Shown here piece by piece: positions 14,730 to 22,695 of a DNA stretch of 22,730 bases; positions within the stretch are counted from its first letter, which is position 1; every line of letters starts with the position of its first letter. A program made the position numbers and the translations under genes. Origin of the DNA: Lentimicrobium sp. (GTDB lineage Bacteria; Bacteroidota; Bacteroidia; Flavobacteriales; Flavobacteriaceae); assembly GCA_022758945.1 (NCBI GenBank), contig JAEMQE010000013.1, positions 1 to 22,730 of the forward strand, given 5' to 3'. The notes under the pieces are model-generated. The model was not told the DNA's origin and ran no database searches. It saw only the letters and a program-made list of their open reading frames with translations.

Positions 14730-17105
14730 TTACATCTTTTTTGCCACGGTGAGTTTTTTTGTTTCAGAAATAAGTTGTCCGTCGATTGTAAATCCTTCTA
14801 TCAAAACCTGAATCTCATTTTGATTTACTTTTGGAAACTTTACTTCAAAAATTTGGTCTGCATCAAGAAATACATTTGGCGACCATTGCATTGTACCAAA
14901 AACATCAAATTCTTTCGAAAATGGAAAATTTGTGCTTTTGTATGTTTTGGTTTTTGCAAAACCAGATTTTACAATTAGGGTAGTATGTTTTTTTGTAAAA
15001 AATCCTCTATTTGCTCCTTTTTTCAAATAAATTTTTACGGTTCCCAGCCCTCCAAAAGATGAATTTGAAGTTCCTGTTTTGTCAATATAAATTTCGTCAA
15101 CATCTCTTAAATCCAGTCCGTACAAAACATTAAAATCTGTTATTTGAAAATCATCTATAAATACCGAAGGAGAAACGGTGCTGTTATTTACAGAATGAAG
15201 TGTTCGTGTGTCAATAATATAAACTAGATATTCTTCATTTACTCCGGTGGCATATCCGTTTTTACCAATGAAATCAAGAACAGAACCAAAGTCAGTTTCT
15301 CCAATTTTATAGGCTTTTGCCAATACATTAGTAGATTCATTCTGATGATTAAGAATTGGTTTTTTATAATTATTCTGAACGACTATTTCGTTTAATGCAA
15401 TTCTCTTTTTTTCTAAATCAGCGTTTGAAAATGCGAAAGTGTTTTTCAAATCTTTTATTGGCAGGCAATTTATTGTTTCAAAACTCAATTTTTTTAAAAA
15501 TGGTTCATTGTTAAACAGAACATTTGTGACCATTTTTGTTTCTATAGGCATATTGCCGTCATTCATTAATTCCAGTTGATAGGATGTAGAATCTTTTGCA
15601 AAAAAATTATCAAAACTAAACTTGTTGTTTTTATCTACAGTTGCTTCTTCATAGAGATTATTTTTCAAAGAAACCAGAGCGACTTTGTATTTTGTTTTTG
15701 GATTTAGAGTCTTCACAATAGTTCCATTTATGGTAATTCCTTTTGTAAATTTATAGGACTCCTTTGGCTTATTTGTCATAATGTTGTTCCAATGGTATTT
15801 GCTTTTTTCTTGATTAAGCATCAATAATTCCATATCAGAAGCTCTGGTAACATTTTGACGGTCATAGAAAGTATAGTTGTTTTGTTCTGGTTTTTCTAAA
15901 TATGAGTTGAGGTAAAATGTGCCTAAAATGGAGTTATTCTGGTCGTTACAAGCACTATTTATTGGCAAAATACTTATGCTTAAATTAGCCACTTTTGAAC
16001 TTAGTTTTCCTAGTAATTCAATGCTGTCATTCGTAGTTAGTTGGGTTTCTAATAATGGAATTTCTTTTGGTAGCATGTTCAAATAAAGTAATCTTTCACC
16101 TATTTCATTTAAATTTTCATCAATTATTCGAATGCTGTTCACTCCATTTGACAAATCATTTTTATCGAAAGTTAGAATTTGAGTCGGATTTTTGTCGTTG
16201 AAATTAAATTCTTTTTGAATGTTTTTCCCGTTTTGATGGATGAGCAAAGTGTAATTTTTATTCTGGTATAAATTGATTCCAGCCGAATTTGTTTTTACGG
16301 AAACCTCCAAAACATTGTTAGGTAAATTATTATTATACGTTATGGCAATGCCTGAATTTGTTGTTTGTGGCAATTGCTTTTGGGTATTTAATTTGTCTGT
16401 GGCAATTTTTACCGAGTACGTTTCTTTTGAATCTGGAGTTAATTCAAATTTTCCGTAACCCATTTTGTTGGTAAAGAACGTGGCTATGGTTGTTCCTTTC
16501 GAATCCACCACAAATCCTTCCATAATTTGTATTCCCAACTCGTTGCAATCTTTGATTTGGATTCCGATAGTATTTTTAATTCCCTTAATAAATACGCCAC
16601 TTTCCGGATTGAAAGTGATGGAAACATTGTTGAAATTGGGTTGATTTGTTTTTAAATTATAGGGTTCGTTTTGGTTAATTACTTCTATGGTTTGAACAAA
16701 GGATTCGTCTTCCATAAAATTATTCATCCAATTGGTATAAAAATGAAAATGGTATTTGCCAGAAGCGATTTTTTCATCCAAAACCACAATTCCTTCAAAA
16801 GTTCCCAACGATGCGTGCAATAATTGTTTTTGAATGACTTGCCCTTGCGTATCATAAACCACTAATTGAACATTGGTCGTATTCAAGTTTGGTAAGTTGC
16901 TTTGTTTGTTAAAAACATAACCTTTAAAAGCGATGTTTTCATTTGAAATATAAAGTGTTTTGTTGAATTGTACGTGAATATTTTCTCTCTCGAAATGAAA
17001 ATATTCTTCTAAGTTAGTTTTTATTTTATCTTGGTTGCTGCTGTTTTGGGAAAAACTTTGGGCGACAAAAGCCAGTAAAAAGCAATAAATTATGAATTTA
17101 TTCAT
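14730..17105 (-). CDS. Exported MG2-domain protein with TonB-plug-like domain but no barrel
   Basis: 791 residues from the ATG at 17105; a longer frame to 17171 adds 22 residues ahead of a good signal peptide (MNKFIIYCFLLAFVAQSFSQ) and is rejected. Residues about 40-140 resemble an alpha-2-macroglobulin MG2 domain (IHVQFNKTLYISNENIAFKG). Several beta-sandwich-like segments follow. Residues about 605-700 resemble a TonB-dependent receptor plug (SVFIDDFQITDFNVLYGLDL, then VDEIYIDKTG and GGLGTVKIYLKKG). The chain ends soon after, without the roughly 500-residue beta-barrel of a true receptor. Comparable proteins occur widely in Bacteroidota and are usually left as hypothetical or carboxypeptidase-regulatory-like. 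It probably works at the periplasmic face of the outer membrane. A -7 element lies 52 nt upstream, and the clpX terminator separates it from clpX. Confidence 0.78.
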   Translation of the reverse strand: MNKFIIYCFLLAFVAQSFSQNSSNQDKIKTNLEEYFHFERENIHVQFNKTLYISNENIAFKGYVFNKQSNLPNLNTTNVQLVVYDTQGQVIQKQLLHASLGTFEGIVVLDEKIASGKYHFHFYTNWMNNFMEDESFVQTIEVINQNEPYNLKTNQPNFNNVSITFNPESGVFIKGIKNTIGIQIKDCNELGIQIMEGFVVDSKGTTIATFFTNKMGYGKFELTPDSKETYSVKIATDKLNTQKQLPQTTNSGIAITYNNNLPNNVLEVSVKTNSAGINLYQNKNYTLLIHQNGKNIQKEFNFNDKNPTQILTFDKNDLSNGVNSIRIIDENLNEIGERLLYLNMLPKEIPLLETQLTTNDSIELLGKLSSKVANLSISILPINSACNDQNNSILGTFYLNSYLEKPEQNNYTFYDRQNVTRASDMELLMLNQEKSKYHWNNIMTNKPKESYKFTKGITINGTIVKTLNPKTKYKVALVSLKNNLYEEATVDKNNKFSFDNFFAKDSTSYQLELMNDGNMPIETKMVTNVLFNNEPFLKKLSFETINCLPIKDLKNTFAFSNADLEKKRIALNEIVVQNNYKKPILNHQNESTNVLAKAYKIGETDFGSVLDFIGKNGYATGVNEEYLVYIIDTRTLHSVNNSTVSPSVFIDDFQITDFNVLYGLDLRDVDEIYIDKTGTSNSSFGGLGTVKIYLKKGANRGFFTKKHTTLIVKSGFAKTKTYKSTNFPFSKEFDVFGTMQWSPNVFLDADQIFEVKFPKVNQNEIQVLIEGFTIDGQLISETKKLTVAKKM

Positions 17106-17156
17106 TAGAGTTGTCTTGTTAATTTTGATTAAAAATACCACAAGTTTAATGCCAAA

Positions 17157-17164
17157 CAAAATTA
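17157..17164 (-). promoter_or_regulatory. Candidate -7 element for the MG2/plug gene
   Basis: The minus strand reads TAATTTTG, an exact TAnnTTTG match, 51 nt before the ATG at 17105. No TTTG box is seen at the expected -33 position. This element also lies just inside the rejected longer reading frame, supporting the shorter start. Confidence 0.42.
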
Positions 17165-17220
17165 TAATCACTAATAATGCGTTTGATTATTAAAATTATA
17201 TTTCTCAAAATATATCTCAT

Positions 17221-17256
17221 AAAAAAATCCGTTCAGTCTACAATTAGAACGGATTT
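17221..17256 (-). terminator. Terminator of clpX
   Basis: AAATCCGTTC at 17225-17234 and GAACGGATTT at 17247-17256 form a 10-bp stem with a 12-nt loop. On the minus strand the stem is followed by a T-run (A-run at 17221-17227). It lies 23 nt beyond the clpX stop. Confidence 0.82.
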
Positions 17257-17278
17257 ATTAATTTATGTGAAAAACAAT

Positions 17279-18511
17279 TTAAGAAGCGATTTCCAATCGT
17301 TTCAATAAGTTTCTGTTCAAGGTTTCTTTTGCATAATCAACGTCGATTTCTAATATTTTATCATCAGAACTTGGTAATTCATACATTGCATCGGTTAGGA
17401 TGGCTTCACATAAAGAACGCAATCCACGAGCTCCGAGTTTGTATTCCAAAGCTTTTTCGACAATAAAATCCAAGGCTTCATCCGTGATGCTAAATTCCAC
17501 TTCATCCATCAAAAACAACTTTTGGTATTGTTTAATTAAGGCATTTTTAGGTTCGGTCAAAATCGCTCTCAAAGTTTCTCTATCCAAAGGATCCATATGA
17601 GTCAACACAGGCAAACGCCCAATGATTTCAGGAATTAATCCAAAATCTTTAATGTCTTTTGGGATAATATATTGCAACAAATTGTCTTTGTCAATATTAT
17701 CAACATTTCTGGAAGTGCTGTAACCAACGGCTTGACGATTCAATCGTTTCGAAATGATTTTTTCTACTCCGTCGAAAGCGCCTCCGGCAATAAACAAAAT
17801 ATTTTGAGTGTTTACTTCAACAAATTTTTGGTCAGGATGTTTTCTTCCTCCTTTTGGCGGAACATTTACCACAGTTCCTTCCAACAATTTCAATAAAGCT
17901 TGTTGAACTCCTTCGCCAGAAACATCACGAGTAATGGATGGATTGTCGCTTTTTCGAGCAATCTTATCAATTTCGTCAATAAAAACAATTCCTCTTTCGG
18001 CTTTGGCCAAATCATAATCTGCGGCTTGTAGTAAACGAGTCAAAATACTTTCGACATCTTCTCCTACGTAACCGGCTTCTGTCAAAACTGTTGCATCAAC
18101 AATTGCCAAGGGAACGTCCAGCATTCTAGCAATGGTTTTGGCAACCAAAGTTTTTCCGGTTCCGGTTTGACCTACCATAATAATGTTGCTTTTTTCAATC
18201 TCTACATCGTCGTGCAATTCTTGTTGCATCAAACGTTTGTAGTGATTGTAAACCGCAACGGACATCACTTTTTTGGTTTGGTCTTGACCAATTACATATT
18301 GATCCAGAAAAGCCCTGATTTCTTTTGGTTTTTTCAAAATCAAATCCGCAGGCAACTTAGCCTTACTGCTTGATTTTAATTCTTCTAATACAATTCCGTG
18401 AGCTTGTTCGATACATTTATCACAAATGTGCGCATCGATTCCGGCAATCAATAAATTGGTTTCCGGTTTTTTTCTTCCACAGAATGAACATTCTAATTTT
18501 GGTTTTGCCAT
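17279..18511 (-). CDS. clpX: ATP-dependent Clp protease ATP-binding subunit ClpX
   Basis: 410 residues. ClpX is the hexameric AAA+ unfoldase that feeds substrates to ClpP. The N-terminal C4 zinc-binding domain is intact (CSFCG at 8-12, CDKC at 30-33). Walker A is GQTGTGKT (114-121), pore-loop motif GYVG 147-150, Walker B IVFIDE (175-180), RKH loop 223-225 and sensor-2 GARGLR near residue 376. The loop that docks into ClpP reads AVGYS (Val262-Gly-Tyr264) where E. coli has IGF. The frame can be extended to a TTG at 18532, but MAKPKLECSFCG is the normal N-terminus, so ATG 18511 is used. The gene follows clpP by 84 nt, and that gap holds an imperfect inverted repeat. Confidence 0.96.
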   Translation of the reverse strand: MAKPKLECSFCGRKKPETNLLIAGIDAHICDKCIEQAHGIVLEELKSSSKAKLPADLILKKPKEIRAFLDQYVIGQDQTKKVMSVAVYNHYKRLMQQELHDDVEIEKSNIIMVGQTGTGKTLVAKTIARMLDVPLAIVDATVLTEAGYVGEDVESILTRLLQAADYDLAKAERGIVFIDEIDKIARKSDNPSITRDVSGEGVQQALLKLLEGTVVNVPPKGGRKHPDQKFVEVNTQNILFIAGGAFDGVEKIISKRLNRQAVGYSTSRNVDNIDKDNLLQYIIPKDIKDFGLIPEIIGRLPVLTHMDPLDRETLRAILTEPKNALIKQYQKLFLMDEVEFSITDEALDFIVEKALEYKLGARGLRSLCEAILTDAMYELPSSDDKILEIDVDYAKETLNRNLLKRLEIAS

Positions 18512-18535
18512 TATTTTTTGTTTAAAGTTCAAAAA

Positions 18536-18577
18536 GTTTCAAGTTTCAAGTTACTCGAGCAACTTTAAACTTGAAAC
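18536..18577. repeat. Imperfect inverted repeat between clpP and clpX
   Basis: GTTTCAAGTTTCAAGTT (18536-18552) and AACTTTAAACTTGAAAC (18561-18577) pair at 15 of 17 positions around an 8-nt loop containing CTCGAG. The left arm holds the direct repeat GTTTCAA-GTTTCAA, and a further AAACTTGGAAC follows at 18581-18591. It lies 18 nt after the clpP stop and 24 nt before clpX, with no strong T-run after it on the minus strand. It may be an mRNA-processing or partial-termination hairpin, or a dispersed genomic repeat of the kind common in flavobacterial intergenic DNA. Confidence 0.7.
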
Positions 18578-18595
18578 ATTAAACTTGGAACTAAT

Positions 18596-19300
18596 TTATC
18601 CTCTTCTCAACACTTCATCAATCATTCCGTATTCTTTGGCTTCGTCGGCAATCATCCAATAATCGCGCTCACTGTCTTTGTGAACTTTGTCGAAAGTTTG
18701 TCCTGTGTGCTGAGAAATGATTTGGTATAATTCGTCTTTTAATTTCAACATTTCACGCAAGTTGATTTCCATATCTGTTGCAACACCTTGTGATCCGCCA
18801 GATGGTTGGTGAATCATAACTCTTGAATGTGGTAATGCTGAACGTTTTCCTGCTGCTCCTGCACACAACAAAACGGCTCCCATTGATGCTGCCATTCCGG
18901 TGCAAATTGTTGCTACATCAGGCTTGATGTATTGCATTGTGTCATAAATTCCCAATCCTGCATAAACGCTTCCTCCTGGAGAATTCAAATAAATCTGAAT
19001 ATCTTTTGAAGCATCGGCGCTTTCAAGAAAAAGCAATTGTGCTTGAACAATATTAGCAATTTGATCATCAATTCCTGTTCCCAAGAAAATAATTCTGTCC
19101 ATCATTAATCTCGAAAAAACGTCTAATTGAGAAATATTCAATTGGCGTTCTTCAATAATATAAGGAGTCATATTTGTAGGCGTCATTGCTGCTACAATTT
19201 TGTCGTAGTACATTGCATTTACACCTTGGTGTTTTGTAGCAAACTTTTTAAATTGCTTCGCCTGTTCGAGCGCAGCTCTCGGGTCTTTACCGTAGTTCAT
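18596..19300 (-). CDS. clpP: ATP-dependent Clp protease proteolytic subunit ClpP
   Basis: 234 residues. ClpP is the serine-protease core that degrades substrates unfolded by ClpX. The catalytic triad is visible: Ser139 in TGMAASMGA, His164 in SRVMIHQPSGG and Asp213 in ERDYWM; the spacings of 25 and 49 residues equal those of E. coli ClpP. The oxyanion and handle segments LNSPGGSVYAGLGIYD and MEINLREMLKLKDELY are intact. The N-terminal 45 residues before MTPYIIEERQ are longer than the E. coli propeptide and contain a basic helix (QAKQFKKFATKHQG). This is probably a processed propeptide. The gene lies between tig and clpX in the widely conserved order tig-clpP-clpX. Confidence 0.97.
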   Translation of the reverse strand: MNYGKDPRAALEQAKQFKKFATKHQGVNAMYYDKIVAAMTPTNMTPYIIEERQLNISQLDVFSRLMMDRIIFLGTGIDDQIANIVQAQLLFLESADASKDIQIYLNSPGGSVYAGLGIYDTMQYIKPDVATICTGMAASMGAVLLCAGAAGKRSALPHSRVMIHQPSGGSQGVATDMEINLREMLKLKDELYQIISQHTGQTFDKVHKDSERDYWMIADEAKEYGMIDEVLRRG

Positions 19301-19347
19301 ATTTATTTGTTCTAAGTGTTACGTTATATACTGAATATTTATTTTAT

Positions 19348-19355
19348 CAAAGGTC
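19348..19355 (-). promoter_or_regulatory. Weak candidate -7 element for clpP
   Basis: The minus strand reads GACCTTTG, one mismatch from TAnnTTTG (first base), 47 nt before the clpP ATG at 19300. There is no good -33 box. Since the tig terminator lies just upstream, clpP needs its own promoter, which is the main reason for listing this site. Confidence 0.28.
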
Positions 19356-19410
19356 ATACCCTCTTTACAAATGATGCCAATATGTCTTAATTTTAAATAC
19401 AAGAACTTTA

Positions 19411-19447
19411 AAAAAAAGAGCGTCAAAAAAATATTCTTTTGACGCTC
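19411..19447 (-). terminator. Terminator of tig
   Basis: GAGCGTCAAAA (19418-19428) pairs with TTTTGACGCTC (19437-19447) around an 8-nt loop. On the minus strand the stem is followed by a T-run (A-run at 19411-19417). It lies 24 nt after the tig stop, so clpP is probably transcribed separately from tig. Confidence 0.87.
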
Positions 19448-19471
19448 AAAGATACTAATTTTTTCTAAAAT

Positions 19472-20797
19472 TTATTCTCCGTAAAATGCGGTAATAAATT
19501 CGTCATAGTTCACTTCTTTTGTTGTAGGATTTGCTTTTTCTTTAAACAATTCTAATAATTTCTCTGCTACAACTTGATCTGAAAGTCTTTTTACTTCTTC
19601 TTGGTTTGCCAAAACTCTTGCCACAATTCCCTGAACTTCTTCGTCAGTAGGATTTGTTTGTCCGAATTGTGCCATTTGCTGACGGATTGATTTTGTGGTA
19701 AATGATTTCAAATCTTCAAATGTGATTTGAATATTGCTTTGTGCCATCGCTTTCCCTTCGATTAATTGAAAACGCAATCCTTTTTCTGATCTTGCATATT
19801 CTACTTCAGCTTCTTCAGGAGTAAGTTGTTTTTCGCCAACGGTTTGCAACCATTTTATTAGAAATTCAGCTGGTAAATCGAATTTTGTATTTTCGATTAA
19901 AAACTCCGTAACATCATTCAATAATTTTTGGTCTGCTTGTTGAGCGAATTGGCTTTCAGCACCTTCTTTGATATTGGCTTTCAAATCTTCAAGAGAAGTT
20001 ACTTTTCCAGGCCCGAAAAGTTTGTCAAATAATTCTTGGTTTAATTCGGCTAATTCAGTTGAATTGATTCCTTCGATTGTAAAATCAACATCCACTTCAA
20101 GTCCGTGAACGTCATCGTGAGCCACTTTCATAGTGTCCATCAATTTGTGATCGTCGTCAAACAATCCTTTTGTATTAACGGTTACCACATCTCCTACTTT
20201 TTTTCCGATGAATTTATCAGAAGTGTTTTTGTCTTTGAAAATATCTAAAGAAAAAGTGGTTGGATTGCTAATTCCTTTTTCAATATTAAAAAATGTTCCA
20301 GAAACATCAAATCCAGCTTCCACAGTTTCTTGAGGAATTGGAGTTCCAAATTGTTTTTGGATACGAGCTATTTGACCATCAATCATTTTATCATCGGCAA
20401 TAACGACATATTTTATAATGTTGTTTTTTGCTTCTAAATCTAATTCGAAACTTGGAACCAAACCTATTTCGTATTCAAAAACCAATTCTTCGTTATCCCA
20501 AGAAAAGTTTTCGTTTACTTTAGCAAGCGGTGTCCCAAGAAGATTTAATCTTTCGGATTGTACAAAACGCTCTAATGCCAAGTCAACTACTTTTTTAACT
20601 TCTTCTTGTTTTATTGCTTTCCCGTATTGTTTCTCAACAAGGTCTTTTGGCACAGCACCTTTTCTAAACCCTTTAACGGTTGCCAAAGGCATTTTTTCGT
20701 TTATTCTTTTTGCTACTTGACCTTTGTAATCCATAGGAACTACAGTCATTACAATTGTTTCGTTTACTGCGTCTAATGCTACTCTTTTGATATCCAT
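19472..20797 (-). CDS. tig: Trigger factor, ribosome-associated chaperone
   Basis: 441 residues, near the usual 430-450. Trigger factor binds the ribosome at protein L23 and shields nascent chains. The ribosome-binding signature is VKGFRKGAVPKDLV, with GFRKG at 43-47. Residues about 150-245 correspond to the FKBP-type PPIase domain but look divergent from E. coli, so isomerase activity is uncertain. The C-terminal helical arms follow (LEDLKANIKEGAESQFAQQA onward), and the chain ends with acidic and aromatic residues. The gene has its own promoter within the upstream hairpin region and its own terminator. Confidence 0.94.
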   Translation of the reverse strand: MDIKRVALDAVNETIVMTVVPMDYKGQVAKRINEKMPLATVKGFRKGAVPKDLVEKQYGKAIKQEEVKKVVDLALERFVQSERLNLLGTPLAKVNENFSWDNEELVFEYEIGLVPSFELDLEAKNNIIKYVVIADDKMIDGQIARIQKQFGTPIPQETVEAGFDVSGTFFNIEKGISNPTTFSLDIFKDKNTSDKFIGKKVGDVVTVNTKGLFDDDHKLMDTMKVAHDDVHGLEVDVDFTIEGINSTELAELNQELFDKLFGPGKVTSLEDLKANIKEGAESQFAQQADQKLLNDVTEFLIENTKFDLPAEFLIKWLQTVGEKQLTPEEAEVEYARSEKGLRFQLIEGKAMAQSNIQITFEDLKSFTTKSIRQQMAQFGQTNPTDEEVQGIVARVLANQEEVKRLSDQVVAEKLLELFKEKANPTTKEVNYDEFITAFYGE

Positions 20798-20823
20798 CTT
20801 CTTCTTTAATTTACATAATAAAA

Positions 20824-20858
20824 TTGGGTTGCAAAATTATAAAATTTTTGCAACCCAA
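20824..20858 (-). terminator. Hairpin downstream of the holin-family gene, overlapping the tig promoter
   Basis: TTGGGTTGCAAAA (20824-20836) and TTTTGCAACCCAA (20846-20858) form a perfect 13-bp stem with a 9-nt loop. On the minus strand it is followed by TTTTATTATG, a moderate T-rich tail. It lies 58 nt past the holin gene stop and 27 nt before tig. The tig -7 element (20832-20839) lies inside it. Confidence 0.62.
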
Positions 20859-20863
20859 ACAAG
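20832..20863 (-). promoter_or_regulatory. Promoter of tig
   Basis: The minus strand reads CTTG (20863-20860), a 20-nt spacer and TAATTTTG (20839-20832), an exact -7 match. The -7 box ends 34 nt before the tig ATG at 20797. It overlaps the terminator hairpin of the upstream gene. Confidence 0.55.
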
Positions 20864-20916
20864 TTTTTAATCTATTGAATTTTAGTCAATTATTTGACTG
20901 CATTTGTCTTACTTTT

Positions 20917-21261
20917 TTATTTATCGTCTCCAATAATTTTATATACAATTGACTGACAAACAGAAAGAATTATGCTAAAAACTAAGGCCGTCCAAAATGA
21001 ATTTATCCTAAATCCATCAACAAGTCTTGAACATAATAAAATAATCACTGCGTTGATAACAAATAAAAATAATCCTAAAGTTAAAATAGTTGCAGGCAAG
21101 GTCAATATAACTAAAATTGGCTTAACAAATAAATTAAGCAGTCCCAAAACAACTGCAACAATTATAGCAGTCTTAAAATTAGCAACACTGACACTTGTCA
21201 TAAAGTGAGCAATAAGCAAGACCAAACCTGAAGTAATTAGAATTCTGATAAGTAGTTTCAT
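20917..21261 (-). CDS. Small membrane protein, phage-holin-like family (PF04020 type)
   Basis: 114 residues with four hydrophobic segments (about 3-22, 29-46, 50-78 and 88-106). The segment LGLLNLFVKPILVILTLPAT followed by ILTLGLFLFVINAVIILL is the hallmark of the PF04020/YvlD group. The family is named after mycobacteriophage holins but is widespread on bacterial chromosomes, and no phage genes surround it here, so a lytic role is not implied. The function is unknown. The start ATG at 21261 is preceded by a promoter with exact -7 match, which overlaps the divergent promoter of the secreted BNR protein. Confidence 0.85.
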   Translation of the reverse strand: MKLLIRILITSGLVLLIAHFMTSVSVANFKTAIIVAVVLGLLNLFVKPILVILTLPATILTLGLFLFVINAVIILLCSRLVDGFRINSFWTALVFSIILSVCQSIVYKIIGDDK

Positions 21262-21273
21262 AAGTTTTTATTT

Positions 21274-21303
21274 CAAATGTAAAATAATTATTTTAAAAAC
21301 AAG
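21274..21303 (-). promoter_or_regulatory. Promoter of the holin-family gene
   Basis: The minus strand reads CTTG (21303-21300), an 18-nt spacer and TACATTTG (21281-21274), which matches TAnnTTTG exactly and lies 12 nt before the ATG at 21261. Confidence 0.58.
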
Positions 21304-21322
21304 TGTTTTTTCTTTACCTTCG
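21292..21322 (+). promoter_or_regulatory. Promoter of the BNR/T9SS secreted protein gene
   Basis: TTTA at 21292-21295, a 19-nt spacer and TACCTTCG at 21315-21322 differ from the consensus by one base in each box. The -7 element ends 25 nt before the ATG at 21348. Its -33 box sits in the spacer of the divergent holin-gene promoter. Confidence 0.5.
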
Positions 21323-21347
21323 TGGGATAAATCTTAAAACTAAAATT

Positions 21348-22673
21348 ATGAAAAAAATATTACTTTTCGTTTTATTGGCAAGTTCATTTGGAGTAAATGC
21401 CCAGTTTTGGACTGAAAAAGCAACAGGTTTTGCCACTCCCGACAGAACTTTGTACAGTATTTCTATCGTAGATGCAAATGTAATTTGGGCGCAGGAGTAC
21501 GATAGTAAAACATTGGATTTTAAGGTAAAAGGATTTACTCGCAGCACTGATGGAGGAGAAACTTGGACGGCTGGCACAATAGATTTGAATGTAGCTGTTC
21601 CCGATGATTTAGGTATTTCTTCAATTACAGCAGTTTCAGCAACAACAGCATGGATATCTGTATACCCTATTGTTAACAGCACTTCTGCAGGCGGTATCTG
21701 GAAAACCACAGATGGTGGCACTACTTGGACAAAACAAACAACAGCTCAATTTAGCAATTTAGTAGATTCCTATGCCAACTTCGTTCATTTTTGGGATGCC
21801 AATAATGGAATTGCCGGAGGTGACCCAGAAAGTGGAGGATTTGAAATTTACACTACAACTGATGGAGGTACAAATTGGACAAGAGTTAATGGCGCTAATA
21901 TTCCAAATCCAGATATAAATGGTGAATATGGTTACGAAAATATATATGCAGTTTCAGGAGACACTATTTGGTTTGGAACGGACAGGGGTAGAATATACAA
22001 ATCTAATGATAAAGGTTTGACTTGGAATGCTTATGATTCAGTGTATAGTACCGATTTTGCATCGGATAAATTTACCTTTTCAGATGCAAATAAAGGCATT
22101 TTGATGATTGAGGGAACTCAAAAAATTTATAATACTACTGATGGCGGCGCAACATGGAATCCAATTGTAACACCCGATTTTTATAAAAGTGAAATTGCCT
22201 ATATTCCAGGTACTTCGACCGTAATTGCTGGTGGTGCAGCAAACCCTTTTGGATCTTCTTACAGTCTAGATAATGGCTTGAATTGGACAACTATTGATAG
22301 TGGCGTTTCACACGGAGTATTAGCTTTTTTGAATGACAGTTTTGGATTTTCAGCTGGATTTAACACCAACTCAACAACAGGAGGAATATTTAAATTTACT
22401 GGAATCCCATTAAAAGCCCCTAGTTTTGATTTAAAAAAACAAATATTAGCCTATCCAAATCCAACGAATGGAATATTACATCTAGATTCTGAAATATCCA
22501 CAATTAAAGGAGCGGCAGTTTTTGACTTATTAGGAAGAAAAGTTTATTCTTCTAATTTTACAGCTTTAAATAAGGTTGATTTAGATTTAAATCCACTTCA
22601 AACCGGAACTTATGTATTGAAAGTAACTTCTGATTCTGGAAAAACAGAAACAATGAAGATTATGAAAAACTAA
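21348..22673 (+). CDS. Secreted BNR/YCF48-like beta-propeller protein with T9SS sorting domain
   Basis: 441 residues. The signal peptide is MKKILLFVLLASSFGVNAQ. Six Asp-box repeats of the type DGGxxW occur at about 68, 122, 172, 221, 265 and 308 (TDGGETW, TDGGTTW, TDGGTNW, NDKGLTW, TDGGATW, LDNGLNW), giving about 50 residues per blade. This fits a sialidase/YCF48/sortilin-like beta-propeller. Residues about 366-441 are a type A T9SS C-terminal domain (AYPNPTNGILHLDS, VFDLLGRKVYSS, LQTGTYVLKV, KTETMKIMKN). The protein is therefore predicted to pass the outer membrane by the type IX system and to be anchored or released at the surface. No catalytic residues were identified, so a binding role is as likely as an enzymatic one. 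ATG 21348 is chosen; an earlier frame start at 21303 would include the promoter. Confidence 0.9.
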   Translation: MKKILLFVLLASSFGVNAQFWTEKATGFATPDRTLYSISIVDANVIWAQEYDSKTLDFKVKGFTRSTDGGETWTAGTIDLNVAVPDDLGISSITAVSATTAWISVYPIVNSTSAGGIWKTTDGGTTWTKQTTAQFSNLVDSYANFVHFWDANNGIAGGDPESGGFEIYTTTDGGTNWTRVNGANIPNPDINGEYGYENIYAVSGDTIWFGTDRGRIYKSNDKGLTWNAYDSVYSTDFASDKFTFSDANKGILMIEGTQKIYNTTDGGATWNPIVTPDFYKSEIAYIPGTSTVIAGGAANPFGSSYSLDNGLNWTTIDSGVSHGVLAFLNDSFGFSAGFNTNSTTGGIFKFTGIPLKAPSFDLKKQILAYPNPTNGILHLDSEISTIKGAAVFDLLGRKVYSSNFTALNKVDLDLNPLQTGTYVLKVTSDSGKTETMKIMKN

Positions 22674-22695
22674 ATTTTTTGTTGTTTATAAAACG

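Noticed and set aside
17106..17171. 22-residue N-terminal extension of the MG2/plug protein
   Set aside because: The internal Met at 17105 starts a clear signal peptide, and an exact -7 element lies inside the extension.
18512..18532. TTG-initiated extension of ClpX
   Set aside because: ClpX normally begins MAKPKLECSFCG-like, and the extension starts next to the hairpin repeat with a weak start codon.
20972..21208. 78-residue open frame antisense to the holin-family gene
   Set aside because: It is a low-complexity Lys/Thr-rich shadow frame opposite a hydrophobic membrane protein with recognised family motifs.
20917..21261. Prophage remnant suggested by the holin-like protein
   Set aside because: No other phage gene, integrase or attachment site is nearby; the PF04020-like family is common on chromosomes outside prophages.
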